64,000 bases of DNA from FEN-1297 sp021817845 (GCA_021817845.1 JAKAFW010000015.1:19180-83179), one strand, 5' to 3'; positions 23,985 to 34,350 are shown, numbered from the stretch's first letter. Notes: a model not told the origin generated them from the sequence alone. A program made the numbers and translations.

Positions 23985-26456
23985 TTATTTCATGAATACC
24001 ATTTTCTTTGTTGATAAAAAACTTCCTGCTTTAAGCTGATAGAAATACACTCCGCTAGGCAGATTCGCCGCATTCCACTTTACTTCATAACTTCCCGCTT
24101 GTTTTTCTTTATTAACTAATGTCGTTACTTCTTTCCCAAGTATATCATAAACCTTGAGCGTAACTTGGCTGAATGCTGAAAGCTGATAGCCGATCGATGT
24201 AGTCGGGTTAAATGGATTGGGATAGTTCTGATAAAGAATAAATTCTGTCGGATATGTTAGCTCATTTTCAACACCAGTAATATTAGGAGAAGCTAAAAGA
24301 CTTTCGCAAGCGCCAATATCTGGTCTTGAATCAGCAGGACTTGGTCGTGAATTTCCCATAATACAAAATTGAGGTATATGATACCAGGCTCCACCTACTT
24401 CGGCAGAATCAAAACCGGCGCCAATACAATGTGAAGGATCGGAAAGACTATAATCTATCGCTGCTGTATCTTTAAATAAAGGATCTAAATCAATATTACT
24501 TTCATAAATACCGGAATAATTAGCTCCTGCTCCATTACCTCCAAATCCTTCCTTTCGTGCTTGAATATCGCAATAGAGAAAATGTGGATCTGACTCTCTA
24601 TCTACCAAGTTTACCTGATTACCATCCGGGGATGTATTTCCCCAAATAATATTATTTATAAAAATTGGATCGGAATTACTATTACAACAAATTCCTCCGC
24701 CATGTGCTGCACTGTTATAAGCAATGGTGTTATTTATAATAATTGATTTGTCATTAATCCAACATTTAATTCCGCCGCCTTCACCTTCCATACCAAAAGA
24801 TTTATTATAAATTATTATATTATTAGTTACTGTTGCATTTGAAGTCATATTGAAAATTCCGCCTCCAGCTCTTGTGGTTCTATTGTTAGAAATAATATTC
24901 CCTGAAATAGTCGGAGAGTTATATCCGCAAAAAACAGGACCATGCGGACCACTATTATTTGAAAAAACATTATTTGATATGATAACATTTGAATACCAAG
25001 ACAAGATAGCACAGTCAGTAGTTCCAGTGTTGTTTAAAAAAGTACTATTTGTTATTATCGGTTTATTAGTACTGGCAACATAAATAGCAGCGCCTCTAGT
25101 TGCAGAAGAAATATCACCATCATTCATGTTGGATTCAAATAATGAGTTTGAAATCAAAATCTTGTCAAAGCCCTGAATATAAATTGCGCCACCACATCTA
25201 TCGCGGCTAATATAAGCTCCTGTATTTGCTTTTCCGTATTTAAATGAACAATAAACCATTTGGGATGTATCATTGGTATTTGGAGTATTTATAAATCTTA
25301 TCCCATGCCAACCTGCTTGTTTATCTGCGGCAGTAAATCTAATTGAATCTTTTTGTGTACCAACTGCAAACAGCCTGCCCTGTACATTAAATTTATAATG
25401 ACCCATAAAAACAACTTCTACTCCTGGCTCTATTGTAAGAGTTGAGTCGTTAGGTATTGTGATTTCTCCGTTAATGTAGTATGGAGATTTTGCTAACGTC
25501 CATATTCCACTGACATTACCTGCAGCAATATCTGTATGAAATTTTGGGTCGTATTCCCAAACAGAATAGCTATTGGCTGTTGCCCAATTAGACGTTCCTC
25601 CAATTACATAAATCTTATTACTTATTACGGCACCAGCAAACAATGCTAAATTTATTGGCATATTAGACTTTGATTCCCACGTATCGCTATCCGGATCATA
25701 CACTTCAACAGTTGCTAATGATGATCCATATTCCTTTTGCGCACCGCCTAAAGCATAGATTTTTCCATCAACTAAAAAAGTTTGGAAAGCAAATCTTGAA
25801 GTAGGCATATCTTTTTTCTTTGTCCATGTTTCCGTTTGTGGATTATAGACATAAACAAATGGAAATGAATTATAATATCCGCCGCCAAAAACATAGATTA
25901 AACCATTATATGCAGTTACAGAAACCACTCCGCCGCCTTCTGGCATATCCGTCTTTTTTGTCCATGTATTTGTGCTGGGGTCATAAGCTTCGCAGTTGCG
26001 TGAAGTATAATTACCTCCGAAGTTGTAAATTATTCCGTTAACAACTGCTGCTTGAGCACCAAGCCGGTTATCAAGCATATCTGCTTTAGTTGACCATGTA
26101 TCGGTCAAAGGATCATAAGCTTCCACTTTTTTCTTAGAATAAGGGTAGCCGCCGCCTATAGCATAAATAGTATCATTCACAACAGCAGTTGAAAGAAATC
26201 CTCTTGCAGTAGGCATAGGGGCTTTGTCTATCCAGCTGTTTGTTGAAGGATCATACATTTCATTAAATGATAAATCGGTAATACCGGGTAACTTCGTTCC
26301 TCCAACAACATAGATTTTACCATTAACAACACTTGCAGAACCTCCCCCTTTAGGAATATCAGCTTTCTTCGTCCAGGCACCGCTTTGTGCATGGATATCA
26401 TAGATAATAAAGAACACAATTATTAAACAATATTTTAAGAAATTAAGCTTTTTCAT
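23985..26456 (-). CDS. T9SS-secreted protein: kelch propeller + parallel beta-helix + sorting domain
   Basis: The 823-residue protein has a signal peptide (ending DIHAQ). Residues about 28-310 hold roughly six kelch repeats (recurring NGKIYVVGG/W-type motifs with TDTWSTKADM). About 320-640 is a right-handed beta-helix with repeated NNTIIYNN-type rungs as in parallel-beta-helix proteins. About 740-823 is the T9SS type A sorting domain (LYQNYPNPFNPTTSIGYQLS, then EVTTLVNKEKQAGSYEVKWN and FLSTKKMVFMK). It is exported by Sec and then by T9SS to the surface. Complete, unlike most other T9SS genes in the window. Confidence 0.9.
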   Translation of the reverse strand: MKKLNFLKYCLIIVFFIIYDIHAQSGAWTKKADIPKGGGSASVVNGKIYVVGGTKLPGITDLSFNEMYDPSTNSWIDKAPMPTARGFLSTAVVNDTIYAIGGGYPYSKKKVEAYDPLTDTWSTKADMLDNRLGAQAAVVNGIIYNFGGNYTSRNCEAYDPSTNTWTKKTDMPEGGGVVSVTAYNGLIYVFGGGYYNSFPFVYVYNPQTETWTKKKDMPTSRFAFQTFLVDGKIYALGGAQKEYGSSLATVEVYDPDSDTWESKSNMPINLALFAGAVISNKIYVIGGTSNWATANSYSVWEYDPKFHTDIAAGNVSGIWTLAKSPYYINGEITIPNDSTLTIEPGVEVVFMGHYKFNVQGRLFAVGTQKDSIRFTAADKQAGWHGIRFINTPNTNDTSQMVYCSFKYGKANTGAYISRDRCGGAIYIQGFDKILISNSLFESNMNDGDISSATRGAAIYVASTNKPIITNSTFLNNTGTTDCAILSWYSNVIISNNVFSNNSGPHGPVFCGYNSPTISGNIISNNRTTRAGGGIFNMTSNATVTNNIIIYNKSFGMEGEGGGIKCWINDKSIIINNTIAYNSAAHGGGICCNSNSDPIFINNIIWGNTSPDGNQVNLVDRESDPHFLYCDIQARKEGFGGNGAGANYSGIYESNIDLDPLFKDTAAIDYSLSDPSHCIGAGFDSAEVGGAWYHIPQFCIMGNSRPSPADSRPDIGACESLLASPNITGVENELTYPTEFILYQNYPNPFNPTTSIGYQLSAFSQVTLKVYDILGKEVTTLVNKEKQAGSYEVKWNAANLPSGVYFYQLKAGSFLSTKKMVFMK

Positions 26457-26474
26457 AACACACCTCTAAAATAT

Positions 26475-26876
26475 TTATTTTAAAAACGTCATTTCTTTTT
26501 CGCATTCATAACCGCCTGCTTGCCCGCCAATAGGCGCAGCCTTTAATTTGTATAAATAAATCTCTTCTTTTACACCTTCCTTATCTGCTGCCTTTTTCTC
26601 CCTCTCGTAGGAAAGTAAAACAGAAGCATCAATCTTTAACCCATAAGTACCGGCTTCTTTAATTTCATCTAAAAGCGTTTTAATTATATTTCCATCAGCA
26701 TCAAAAATTTCCAATTTAACTTTTGTTTTGTAAGCTATACAAAATTTTATCGAAGTATTATTACTAAACGGATTAGGAAAATTTTGCCCTAAATAGAATT
26801 TTGTTGGAGCTAAATTATTCGTATTTATAATACTTGAATTCATAAAAGGTAACCTTGCATCAACTCTTATAAGCAT
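26475..26876 (-). pseudogene. T9SS sorting-domain fragment with an in-frame palindromic insertion
   Basis: 133 residues: no signal peptide or functional domain, only a linker and a sorting domain (FYLGQNFPNPFSNNTSIKFC, DADGNIIKTLLDEIKEAGTY, ending YECEKEMTFLK). Between LYKLKA and GGYECEKE lies an extra APIGGQA encoded by a CCTGCTTGCCCGCC/GGCG-rich palindrome. It follows 18 bp upstream of the kelch protein gene. Probably the 3' relic of a larger cargo gene. Confidence 0.65.
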
Positions 26877-27064
26877 AATATTTCATTAGCGAAAATTCAT
26901 TTAATTGGCAGAGTCTGTCAGAAAGATTCTTTGTGATTATTTGTGCCTTGGTGGCTGATGTTTTAATTAAAACTTAGCTTCAATTTGCCACTAAGGCACA
27001 AAGACTCTAAGATTAGCAAAATAAATTTGTTTTTTGTACAGCCTCTGCCTTTTATAAGTTATAT

Positions 27065-27643
27065 TCAATGAGATTTGTAGAAGCCTTCACCAGCGCCAAA
27101 CCAATATGTTGGCAGTACTGTAACTCCATCGGTATAGACTGTAAGCATAACAGTGGAAAAGAACTGCATTCCATCAATCGTTCCGCCTCTGCCATGACCT
27201 TCCAATTTGAGCGGTATGGTGTACACATTGGGTGCATCTGATCTTGATCTATAACCTTGATAAATGCCTTCCCAAACTCCACCGCCAACATCAGCTGTAG
27301 GGGTTAAAGTCCAGGACCCTTGAACAGGGCCTTCGCCGGTCACTGCATTAAATGTGGCGCTTAGATAATGAACCATTGTTCCATTCACAAGAGGATCAGC
27401 TGAAACAATTAATTCATTAAATCCATACTTCTTTATTTGCCATATGCCACCAGGTGTAAGTTTTAACTCACCTTCGCCCGTAATTCCCCTTATTGTATCA
27501 GACATGGTGAAATTATGAATAGTTGCTTTCTCCAAACGATTTTGATCTGAAGGATTTACCGGCGACTGCGTGTTTTCATTACAGCCGATTAAAATCAATC
27601 CCACGAATAATAGAAGTGCAACTGAAAATTTCAGTGTTTTCAT
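27065..27643 (-). CDS. Lipoprotein of unknown function
   Basis: The 192-residue protein starts with a lipoprotein signal (LLLFVGLILIGC, lipobox Cys at residue 21) followed by an Asn/Gln/Ser-rich linker. The mature part is beta-rich with many Gly (GEGPVQGSWTLTPTADVGGG) and resembles small secreted barrel-type domains; no catalytic motif is evident. It is outer-membrane anchored by inference. It is a single-gene unit, and the stretch 27644-28192 beyond its start holds no gene, only a CGAGATTTAGTCTCG hairpin and a CTTGCCGAA...CAGCAGGCAAG palindrome near 27870. Confidence 0.7.
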   Translation of the reverse strand: MKTLKFSVALLLFVGLILIGCNENTQSPVNPSDQNRLEKATIHNFTMSDTIRGITGEGELKLTPGGIWQIKKYGFNELIVSADPLVNGTMVHYLSATFNAVTGEGPVQGSWTLTPTADVGGGVWEGIYQGYRSRSDAPNVYTIPLKLEGHGRGGTIDGMQFFSTVMLTVYTDGVTVLPTYWFGAGEGFYKSH

Positions 27644-28192
27644 AAAGTATCCTCCGGTTTTTTAATTTGTTATTAACTTTCACAAAACTCACTACCTTAA
27701 AAAATCGAGATTTAGTCTCGCATTTCAATAGAATACTATAGTGGTATAGAGTTCAGGAAAGATGATTTAATTGCACTTGCATGATAATATTCGGATGTAG
27801 GTTTATCTACCAGATATGCGGAAATAAATATCAATTTTGCATCTATGAGCCGAATCTTAACTATACGAAGCGTCTGCTTGCCGAATGTTCAGCAGGCAAG
27901 CTTCGTGCAGCATGGCTAAGAAGGTCAATTTTCGGAATTTCAGTTTCGATTCCGAATTAAAATCGAATATTAATTTCCATCAATACAACTTTTTAGAGTA
28001 GGCTCATTAGCGCAAATTATTATTTGCTTACTTTGGGGTGACAAAAAAGAATTGAAAATTCTACCCCGACGACAGGTTTACTAAGGGCTTCAGAAAATTA
28101 GGATAGTAAGAATGAGTAATATCATCCGATATTGCTTCAGTGTAAATGATTAGTTAATTTTAAATAAATATAAAGTTAAAAGGAGTATTTTT

Positions 28193-28408
28193 ATGGAGTC
28201 AGTTGATATATTAGCTCAAAAAGCAATCGAGCTTCGACCTATAGAACGTATTCAACTGGTTGAAGCTATTTTATACAGTCTCGATAAACCTAATCCGGAA
28301 ATTGAAAAGAGTTGGATTGCGGAAGCAGAGGCAAGATATGAGGCATACAAACGCGGAGAACTTGAAGCAACTGATTGGGATGAAATTAGAAAGAGATATA
28401 TTCGTTGA
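28193..28408 (+). CDS. Antitoxin of the addiction-module (ParD/RelB-like) family
   Basis: The 71-residue protein follows the putative addiction-module-protein family pattern: hydrophobic N-terminal helix (ALRP-like ELRPIERIQLVEAILYSL), central SWIAEAEARYEAYKRGELEA and the ending WDEIRKRYIR. It binds and neutralises the following ParE-like toxin and probably autoregulates the operon. AAAGGAG lies 8 nt before ATG; the stop overlaps the toxin start by four bases (TTGA). Confidence 0.88.
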   Translation: MESVDILAQKAIELRPIERIQLVEAILYSLDKPNPEIEKSWIAEAEARYEAYKRGELEATDWDEIRKRYIR

Positions 28409-28698
28409 AAGCTAGATTACTAACCCCTGCTAATATTGAATTAGATGAAGCAATTAAATACTATGATCATCAATTGCCGGGATTGGGGTTCCGTTTTTTT
28501 CAGGAAATTTCATCAGCTATTGAACGAATAAAGTTCACTCCTGAAGCGTGGTCAAAAATAAATGGACACACCAGACGGTGCATGATAAAAGGTTTCCCCT
28601 ATGCTCTTTTCTTTATAAAGGGAAAAGAAGAAATACTTATTACGGCAGTAGCACATCTCCATAGAAATCCAGAACACTACAAGGATAGAATTAAATAA
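28405..28698 (+). CDS. ParE/RelE-superfamily toxin
   Basis: The 97-residue protein has the ParE fold pattern: AxxELDEAIKYYDHQLPGLG, FQEISSAIERIKFTPEAW, then the beta strands RRCMIKGFPYALFFI and ITAVAHLHRNPEHYKDR. The start is a TTG overlapping the antitoxin stop, the usual coupling in this family. The likely target is DNA gyrase or the ribosome, not resolvable here. Orientation is antitoxin first. Confidence 0.88.
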   Translation: MKARLLTPANIELDEAIKYYDHQLPGLGFRFFQEISSAIERIKFTPEAWSKINGHTRRCMIKGFPYALFFIKGKEEILITAVAHLHRNPEHYKDRIK

Positions 28699-28707
28699 AT
28701 TCTTAAC

Positions 28708-31092
28708 TTAAATGAGATTGCCCATATTGCGGTGATATTGCGTGGGAGTAACACCAAATTGTTTTTTAAAGCATTCGGCGAAGTATGATGGATTATTAAA
28801 ACCTACCTCAAGCGCAATCTCAGAAATATTCCCGAATATACTCTCTATTAGCTTTGCGGCTTTATGCATTCTTGTACTTTTGATTAATTCAATCGGCGGC
28901 TCACCGATAAGCGCTTCAATTTTTCTAAGTAGCAATGATCTGCTTACTGCCATATTCTCTGCAAGTTTTTCTACGCTGAATGAAGAATCGGAAATATGCT
29001 CATTTATATTTGTTATGGTTCTCTGTAAAAATCTATAGTCAACAGGTGTAATATTTACTTCATCAATCTCAAATAATCCATTCTTCCTGAAATGTTCATG
29101 GATTCTTTCTCTTTGATCAATTAGATTTTTTATCCTTGCTTTTAATTCTTCGGTATCGAAAGGTTTAATAATATAGTCATCCGCACCGGTCTCAAAGCCT
29201 GTAATCTTATCGTCGGTTGTAGCCTTAGCGGTTAAAAGAATAATTGGAATATGGCTTGTTCTTTCGTCAGATTTAAGTTTATTACATAGCCTAAAACCAT
29301 CCATCTTTGGCATCATTACATCGCTTATAATCAAATCTGGTATCTGCTCAATAGATTTATTCCAGCCTTCTAAACCGTCTGCTGCTTCAAAAATTTTGTA
29401 ATCTGCCTTCAAATTATTTTTTATATAATTTCTAACGTCGAAGTTGTCTTCTATGATTAAAAGAAGCGGTTTAGCGCCTTTACCATTAATTAAGTATTTA
29501 GAAAAATCAGTATTAGTTTTTTCTTGTATAAACATCTCATCCGGAATTAAATGACTATCTCCTAAACTTGCGGATGTTTCTAAAATTTCTTCAGGTTTCA
29601 AATGTTTTTTCCCTAAAGGAAGGCTTATCGTAAAAGTTGTACCCTTACCTTCCTTACTTTTTACCTCAATCTTACCTTTGTGCAATTCTACTAATTCCTT
29701 TGTCAAAGAAAGCCCTATCCCGGTACCTTCTGTCTCTTTTGTATGGCTGCCGTCGACCTGGTAGAAGCGATCAAATATCTTCGGAATCATTTCTTCCGGA
29801 ATTCCAATTCCTGTATCACTAATAGTTACATCAATATATTCTTCGCCTTTTGTTATGGCAACTTCAATACTGCAGTCATCAGGAGTAAACTTGAAAGCAT
29901 TTGAAAGAATATTAGTGATTATTTTTTCAATTTTATCTTTATCAAATAATAAGATAATTTCATCTTCGAGTGAATTGAATTTCAAATTTATCTTTTTTCG
30001 TTCTGCATAGGAACAGAATGATTGAAGCTGTGCTTTTATTATTGGCACAATGTCTTGCGAGCAAGCTTGGAGTTTCATGCTGCCTGATTCCAGTTTAGAT
30101 ATATCAAGCAGTTGGTTTACCAGTACTAAAAGCCTCTTAGCATTTCTTTGAACAATTTTTAATTCGTCTATAACTTTTTCATCTTCAGTCCTTTCTATAA
30201 TCTGTTTCACCGGCCCAAGTATTAGCGTAAGCGGTGTTCTAAATTCATGAGAGATGTTTGTAAAAAAACGGCTTTGTATCTCCCGCGCCTCTTGAAGCAA
30301 ATCAATTGTTTCGGATAATTGGTCATTTGCTTTCTTTAGTTCAGCAGTTCTTTCTTCTACCTTTATTTCGAGGTTATTCTTATAATCCTCTAATTTTTCA
30401 TATTCCTTTAATAATTCCTCATTTGAATCAGTTAATTCCCAAAACGCCTTATTAATACTAAACAGCCAACGGAAACCTCTTCTTATTCTAAAAAAAATGT
30501 TTTCTTTTTTCCATGTCATTTCATATATGGCACCATTAGGAATTAATTGTAAGTCTACTTTGCAGTCTTTAAGCCCTGAAAGTATACCCAGTTCTTTGAT
30601 AACACCTTTATTCCCATACGCAAATTCAGGCATGTGCTCATATTCTTCTCCAACTAGCAGCGTAAAAATAATTTTTTTGGCACCAATGAATTCTATTTGC
30701 ATCAACTTAAGGCCTAAGACATGAGATGTAATTCTTTGAAGTATTTTATCGGCAAACAGCTTGGAAATTTTCCTTGAGCTGAAAAGAAAAAATCCTACTA
30801 AACCTATAACCATCAAACCCCTTCTTACAAAATCAGCACCTATGCCCTCAAAGTCCTCTAATGTGAAATGAGACCTCATATTAGAAATTATTTTACAGTA
30901 AACCCACCATTCTACTCGTTCCCGTTTATTTAAGAAATATGACTCATCGTAAGGAGTACCGATTAAGAAATCTTTAAACGCTAATCCTTTTTCTTTAATC
31001 GCATTAATCACTGGGATAAAAAGAGTATTTGAAACTTCTTTTTTAATTAAACTGTCTCTCTTTACTTCAAACTTTATTTTATTATTTGTCAT
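28708..31092 (-). CDS. Hybrid two-component sensor (histidine kinase + receiver + AraC)
   Basis: The 794-residue protein combines all steps of a phosphorelay in one chain. Residues 1-200 form an unusual soluble sensor region (with a short hydrophobic LMVIGLVGFFLFSS near 95). A coiled coil (about 230-275) leads to the kinase: H-box FFTNISHEFRTPLTL (His about 281), N-box NILSNAFKFTP, G-boxes SDTGIGIPEE and EGTGIGLSL. The receiver (about 545-660) has the phospho-acceptor in ISDVMMPKMDG. The AraC-type HTH at about 690-794 ends in ALEVGFNNPSYFAECFKKQF. No Y_Y_Y or propeller sensor, unlike typical Bacteroides HTCS. Targets unknown. Confidence 0.9.
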   Translation of the reverse strand: MTNNKIKFEVKRDSLIKKEVSNTLFIPVINAIKEKGLAFKDFLIGTPYDESYFLNKRERVEWWVYCKIISNMRSHFTLEDFEGIGADFVRRGLMVIGLVGFFLFSSRKISKLFADKILQRITSHVLGLKLMQIEFIGAKKIIFTLLVGEEYEHMPEFAYGNKGVIKELGILSGLKDCKVDLQLIPNGAIYEMTWKKENIFFRIRRGFRWLFSINKAFWELTDSNEELLKEYEKLEDYKNNLEIKVEERTAELKKANDQLSETIDLLQEAREIQSRFFTNISHEFRTPLTLILGPVKQIIERTEDEKVIDELKIVQRNAKRLLVLVNQLLDISKLESGSMKLQACSQDIVPIIKAQLQSFCSYAERKKINLKFNSLEDEIILLFDKDKIEKIITNILSNAFKFTPDDCSIEVAITKGEEYIDVTISDTGIGIPEEMIPKIFDRFYQVDGSHTKETEGTGIGLSLTKELVELHKGKIEVKSKEGKGTTFTISLPLGKKHLKPEEILETSASLGDSHLIPDEMFIQEKTNTDFSKYLINGKGAKPLLLIIEDNFDVRNYIKNNLKADYKIFEAADGLEGWNKSIEQIPDLIISDVMMPKMDGFRLCNKLKSDERTSHIPIILLTAKATTDDKITGFETGADDYIIKPFDTEELKARIKNLIDQRERIHEHFRKNGLFEIDEVNITPVDYRFLQRTITNINEHISDSSFSVEKLAENMAVSRSLLLRKIEALIGEPPIELIKSTRMHKAAKLIESIFGNISEIALEVGFNNPSYFAECFKKQFGVTPTQYHRNMGNLI

Positions 31093-31539
31093 TCAATCCC
31101 TCTTTAAGATAAATAATACATTGACGGGCTTTTGTAAGACCTTATAAAGTAAAACTATTTCATCCATTATTCTAATCTCCCAAAAGATTAAAAATTATAT
31201 CGGAAAAATTCTACTTCGCCGAGCTTATAAAGATTCTATAATGAGAAGTTTTTTATATTTACTATAACATCCCCTAGAATATTAATTTCATTATGTAAGT
31301 AGTTAGCGGAATTAAATTAATTTGAAGAATGGATTTTAACTACTTTTCTTATATAAAATTATGAATAAAAAGGAAGAATTTCAATAATGAATTAAATGAC
31401 ATAAAATCCAGGAGGAGTTTCGTCATAACTTTAAATTAGAAAAATATTTTCAAGGTTAAATTATTTAGTAAAATGGCGATGCAAACGAGAACTTCTTTTA
31501 AAAAGATGTCATCTCTATCTTAAAAGGTTTATTAAAATT

Positions 31540-32436
31540 TTATTTCAGCAGTAGCAGCTTTTTCGTTGCAGTAAAATTATCTGCCTTTAGTTGATAGAAA
31601 TATACTCCGCTGGGAAAATTATCTGCATTCCATGTTACTTCATAATTGCCTGCCGGTTTCTCTTCATTAACCAACGTAGCAACTTCATTTCCAAGAACGT
31701 CATAGACTTTCAATGTTGCATGGCTGAAGGCTGCTAGCTGGTAGCTGATTACTGTCGACGGATTGAACGGATTAGGGTAATTTTGCTCAAGTTTATATTC
31801 TGAAACCAATTTAATGTCTTTATACAGTGTAACGGAATTGATGTAAAAATTAATTCCTTTAGTCTCATTCTCACCTACTGTAATTGGCGTTATGTTTTCA
31901 GGTATGTCCATTTTAAAGGTTATATCAATCAAAGAATAAGCCTTATCTATCCCGTCGTACCATTTATAACATAAATTAATATTTTTTATTATAATAGCTA
32001 AGACGTAATATTTCCCGGGTCTCAATCCGCAGATTTTATAATTGCCATCTAACCTATTATTGTAATTAGAGTAGGTTAATAGTTTTGACATATATCCAAA
32101 TTCATCAAATGCTACTAAAATGTAACCGCCTAAGTCATTTGACACTTCAGCGTTACAATTATAAAATGTTCCCGATATACTTCCCGATGCTTTTTCCATC
32201 TTAAAATTGTTTAGCTCAATATCACTTTTAGGATTAATAATAATTAATTTTGTTAATGAGTCATTAAAAGCATTACCATGTTCATAATAAGTTACCGCCA
32301 TGCTATCAATATTAGGATTTTCATTTGTACACGATGATATAATTGCCAATTTGTAATTACCTGGATGTAAATTCATTTTATATCCGCCATTAAATGAAAT
32401 ATAAGAAGTAGTTACAATCCCTACATCAGTTAACAA
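31540..32436 (-). pseudogene. 5'-truncated T9SS cargo gene
   Basis: About 298 codons remain, starting without a signal peptide close to the divergent hydrolase gene; a stop lies just upstream in frame. Residues 60-190 contain Ig/CarboxypepD_reg-type beta repeats (NLGGYILVAFDEFGYMSKLL and RLDGNYKICGLRPGKYYVLA). The end is a full T9SS sorting domain (YKLEQNYPNPFNPSTVISYQ to ATKKLLLLK). The 5' part was probably lost by deletion. The 447-bp gap 31093-31539 beyond its 3' end shows no feature I can support. Confidence 0.7.
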
Positions 32437-32463
32437 TGTTTCTTAACTTAAACAGTGGAAACA

Positions 32464-33582
32464 ATGCAATCCAAAAAAAATAAATTTTACATACCCATCG
32501 TACTCTCAGCACTTTTCTTTTTCATTTCAATTTCATGTAAAGATGGCGGAATAACCGAACCACAACCTTCTATATTGACGAAAGAGACCATTGAAAAGCT
32601 ACAAGCAGCCACCGATAAAATAATGATGAACAAGCAAACACCCGGCATGATGGCATATATCAGCGTAGAAGGGGAAGGTGAATTATATATAGCTCGTGGC
32701 GTCTCTAATTTGGTTACAAACGAACCGATGAATGTTAATGGCTATTTTAGAATTGGAAGCATAACAAAAACATTTACTTCGGAAGCTGTGCTTATATTGG
32801 CAGACGAAGGCAGAATTGATCTGAACAAATCAATCTCTTCTTATCTGCCCGATCTAAAAATTCCAAGCGGGGATAAAATCACTATTCGAATGCTCGGGAA
32901 TATGACCAGCGGATTGTTCGACTACACAAGTGATATGAATTTTTGGAATCTTTTAACAAATTCGAATGGACAGGCAATCTTCACACCGGAAAAACTACTA
33001 GATATTGCCTTCACTCACCCCATACAGTTTGAACCGGGCACAAAATACAACTACTGCAATACCAATTATATTTTGTTGGGTTTATTAATCAAAAAAGTAA
33101 CTGGGAAAGAGGTAATAGATGTTTTTAATGAAAAAATGTTTCAACCGTTGGGAATGAAAAACACATTATGGCCAAATACAAGTTACCTGCCTTATCCATA
33201 TATTCACGGCTATTCCTCTTTAGTGGATGTTACAAACTGGAGTCCGTCAGGTGGAGACGCAGCGGGAATACTTATCTCGAATTTCTCCGACCTGAAAATA
33301 TGGGCAAAAGAATTAAACGAAAGAAACCTGCTTTCAAATAAGATGAAAAATGAAAGAACTGCTTGGATTGCTAGTACATTTCCAGGCTTTGACTCGGGGT
33401 TTGGTCTCGAGAAATACAATGATTGGGTAGGTAAGGATGGTTCTATTCCTGGTTATAACGCCGAAGTATGGTACTATCCAAGTAAAAAAATTACAATGAT
33501 TATTAATTCGAATTCATGGGAAGGCGATCCTGCACTCACAACATTTTTTTCTTTTGTTGACATCTTAACTCCGACTAAATAA
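32464..33582 (+). CDS. Serine beta-lactamase-like hydrolase, lipoprotein
   Basis: A 372-residue protein of the class C beta-lactamase/esterase family. A lipoprotein signal (FFFISISC) anchors it in the envelope. Catalytic motifs: SxxK in GSITKTF (Ser about 99), YCN in YNYCNTNY (about 197), and KDGSIPGYN in place of HTG/KTG (about 324). It could be a D-Ala-D-Ala carboxypeptidase, esterase or peptidase; true beta-lactamase activity is not implied. A GTG nine bases upstream is an alternative start. Divergent from the truncated T9SS gene. Confidence 0.85.
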   Translation: MQSKKNKFYIPIVLSALFFFISISCKDGGITEPQPSILTKETIEKLQAATDKIMMNKQTPGMMAYISVEGEGELYIARGVSNLVTNEPMNVNGYFRIGSITKTFTSEAVLILADEGRIDLNKSISSYLPDLKIPSGDKITIRMLGNMTSGLFDYTSDMNFWNLLTNSNGQAIFTPEKLLDIAFTHPIQFEPGTKYNYCNTNYILLGLLIKKVTGKEVIDVFNEKMFQPLGMKNTLWPNTSYLPYPYIHGYSSLVDVTNWSPSGGDAAGILISNFSDLKIWAKELNERNLLSNKMKNERTAWIASTFPGFDSGFGLEKYNDWVGKDGSIPGYNAEVWYYPSKKITMIINSNSWEGDPALTTFFSFVDILTPTK

Positions 33583-33691
33583 ACTGACCGGCTGAAAGTT
33601 CAATAAATATTAAATGAAGGAAATAAAATGTTATACCCCAAGCAATGCAAAGGGAGTTGATTTTTATCATGGTATTGAATATAATATCACA

Positions 33692-34120
33692 ATGAAAAAA
33701 TATAAAATAGCTATCGATACAAATGTCATAGTATCATCCTTGCGTTCAAAGAATGGTTATTCTTACAAGCTACTTTCAATGATTGAAGATGAAAGAATTA
33801 AAGTATTCATTTCAGTCCCGGTGATTTTAGAATATGAAGACACTATCAAAAGAGAAAAATCAAATATTATATTTAAAAAATCTGAAATCGATAATTTTTT
33901 AGATTTTATTTGTCTAATTGGTAAGCAAAGAAAAATACATTATTTGTGGAGACCATTCTTGAAAGACAGAAAAGATGATATGTTTCTTGAATTAGCTGTA
34001 GAATCCGAATGCGATTTTATAATCACATTCAATAAAAGAGATTTTGAAGGGACAGAAAAATTTGGAATTAGAACATTAACACCGAAAGAATTTTTTAAAG
34101 TGATAGGAGAAGAAATATGA
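33692..34120 (+). CDS. PIN-domain toxin
   Basis: The 142-residue protein from the ATG at 33692 (KKYKIAIDTNVIVSSLRSKN) is a PIN RNase: conserved acids appear in AIDTNV (first Asp), YED (Glu), KDRKDDMFLELA (Asp) and FIITFNKRDF (final Asp). It likely cleaves RNA when freed from its antitoxin. The gene order is toxin first, and its stop overlaps the antitoxin ATG by four bases. The frame is open upstream to 33614, but the extra 26 residues look non-conserved. Confidence 0.88.
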   Translation: MKKYKIAIDTNVIVSSLRSKNGYSYKLLSMIEDERIKVFISVPVILEYEDTIKREKSNIIFKKSEIDNFLDFICLIGKQRKIHYLWRPFLKDRKDDMFLELAVESECDFIITFNKRDFEGTEKFGIRTLTPKEFFKVIGEEI

Positions 34121-34350
34121 GCACCATAAGTTTAAGATTACCGGAGTCATTACATAAGAAAGCTCGTGAATTAGCACGGAAAGAAAATACTTCAATAAAT
34201 CAATTAGTTTCTTCGGCGCTTGCAGAAAAAATATCAGCATTAATGACTGAGGAATACATAGAACAAAGAGCAAAGAGAGCAAGCAAAGAAAAATTTAGGA
34301 AAGTTCTAAGTAAAGTTCCTGATGTCGAGCCAGAAGAATATGATAAGTAA
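34117..34350 (+). CDS. RHH (CopG-type) antitoxin partner of the PIN toxin
   Basis: The 77-residue protein has an N-terminal ribbon-helix-helix domain (STISLRLPESLHKKARELAR and INQLVSSALAEKIS) for operator binding, and a charged C-terminal tail (KFRKVLSKVPDVEPEEYDK) that would wrap the toxin. It overlaps the toxin stop by four bases. The reversed order (toxin before antitoxin) is a known minority arrangement. Confidence 0.88.
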   Translation: MSTISLRLPESLHKKARELARKENTSINQLVSSALAEKISALMTEEYIEQRAKRASKEKFRKVLSKVPDVEPEEYDK

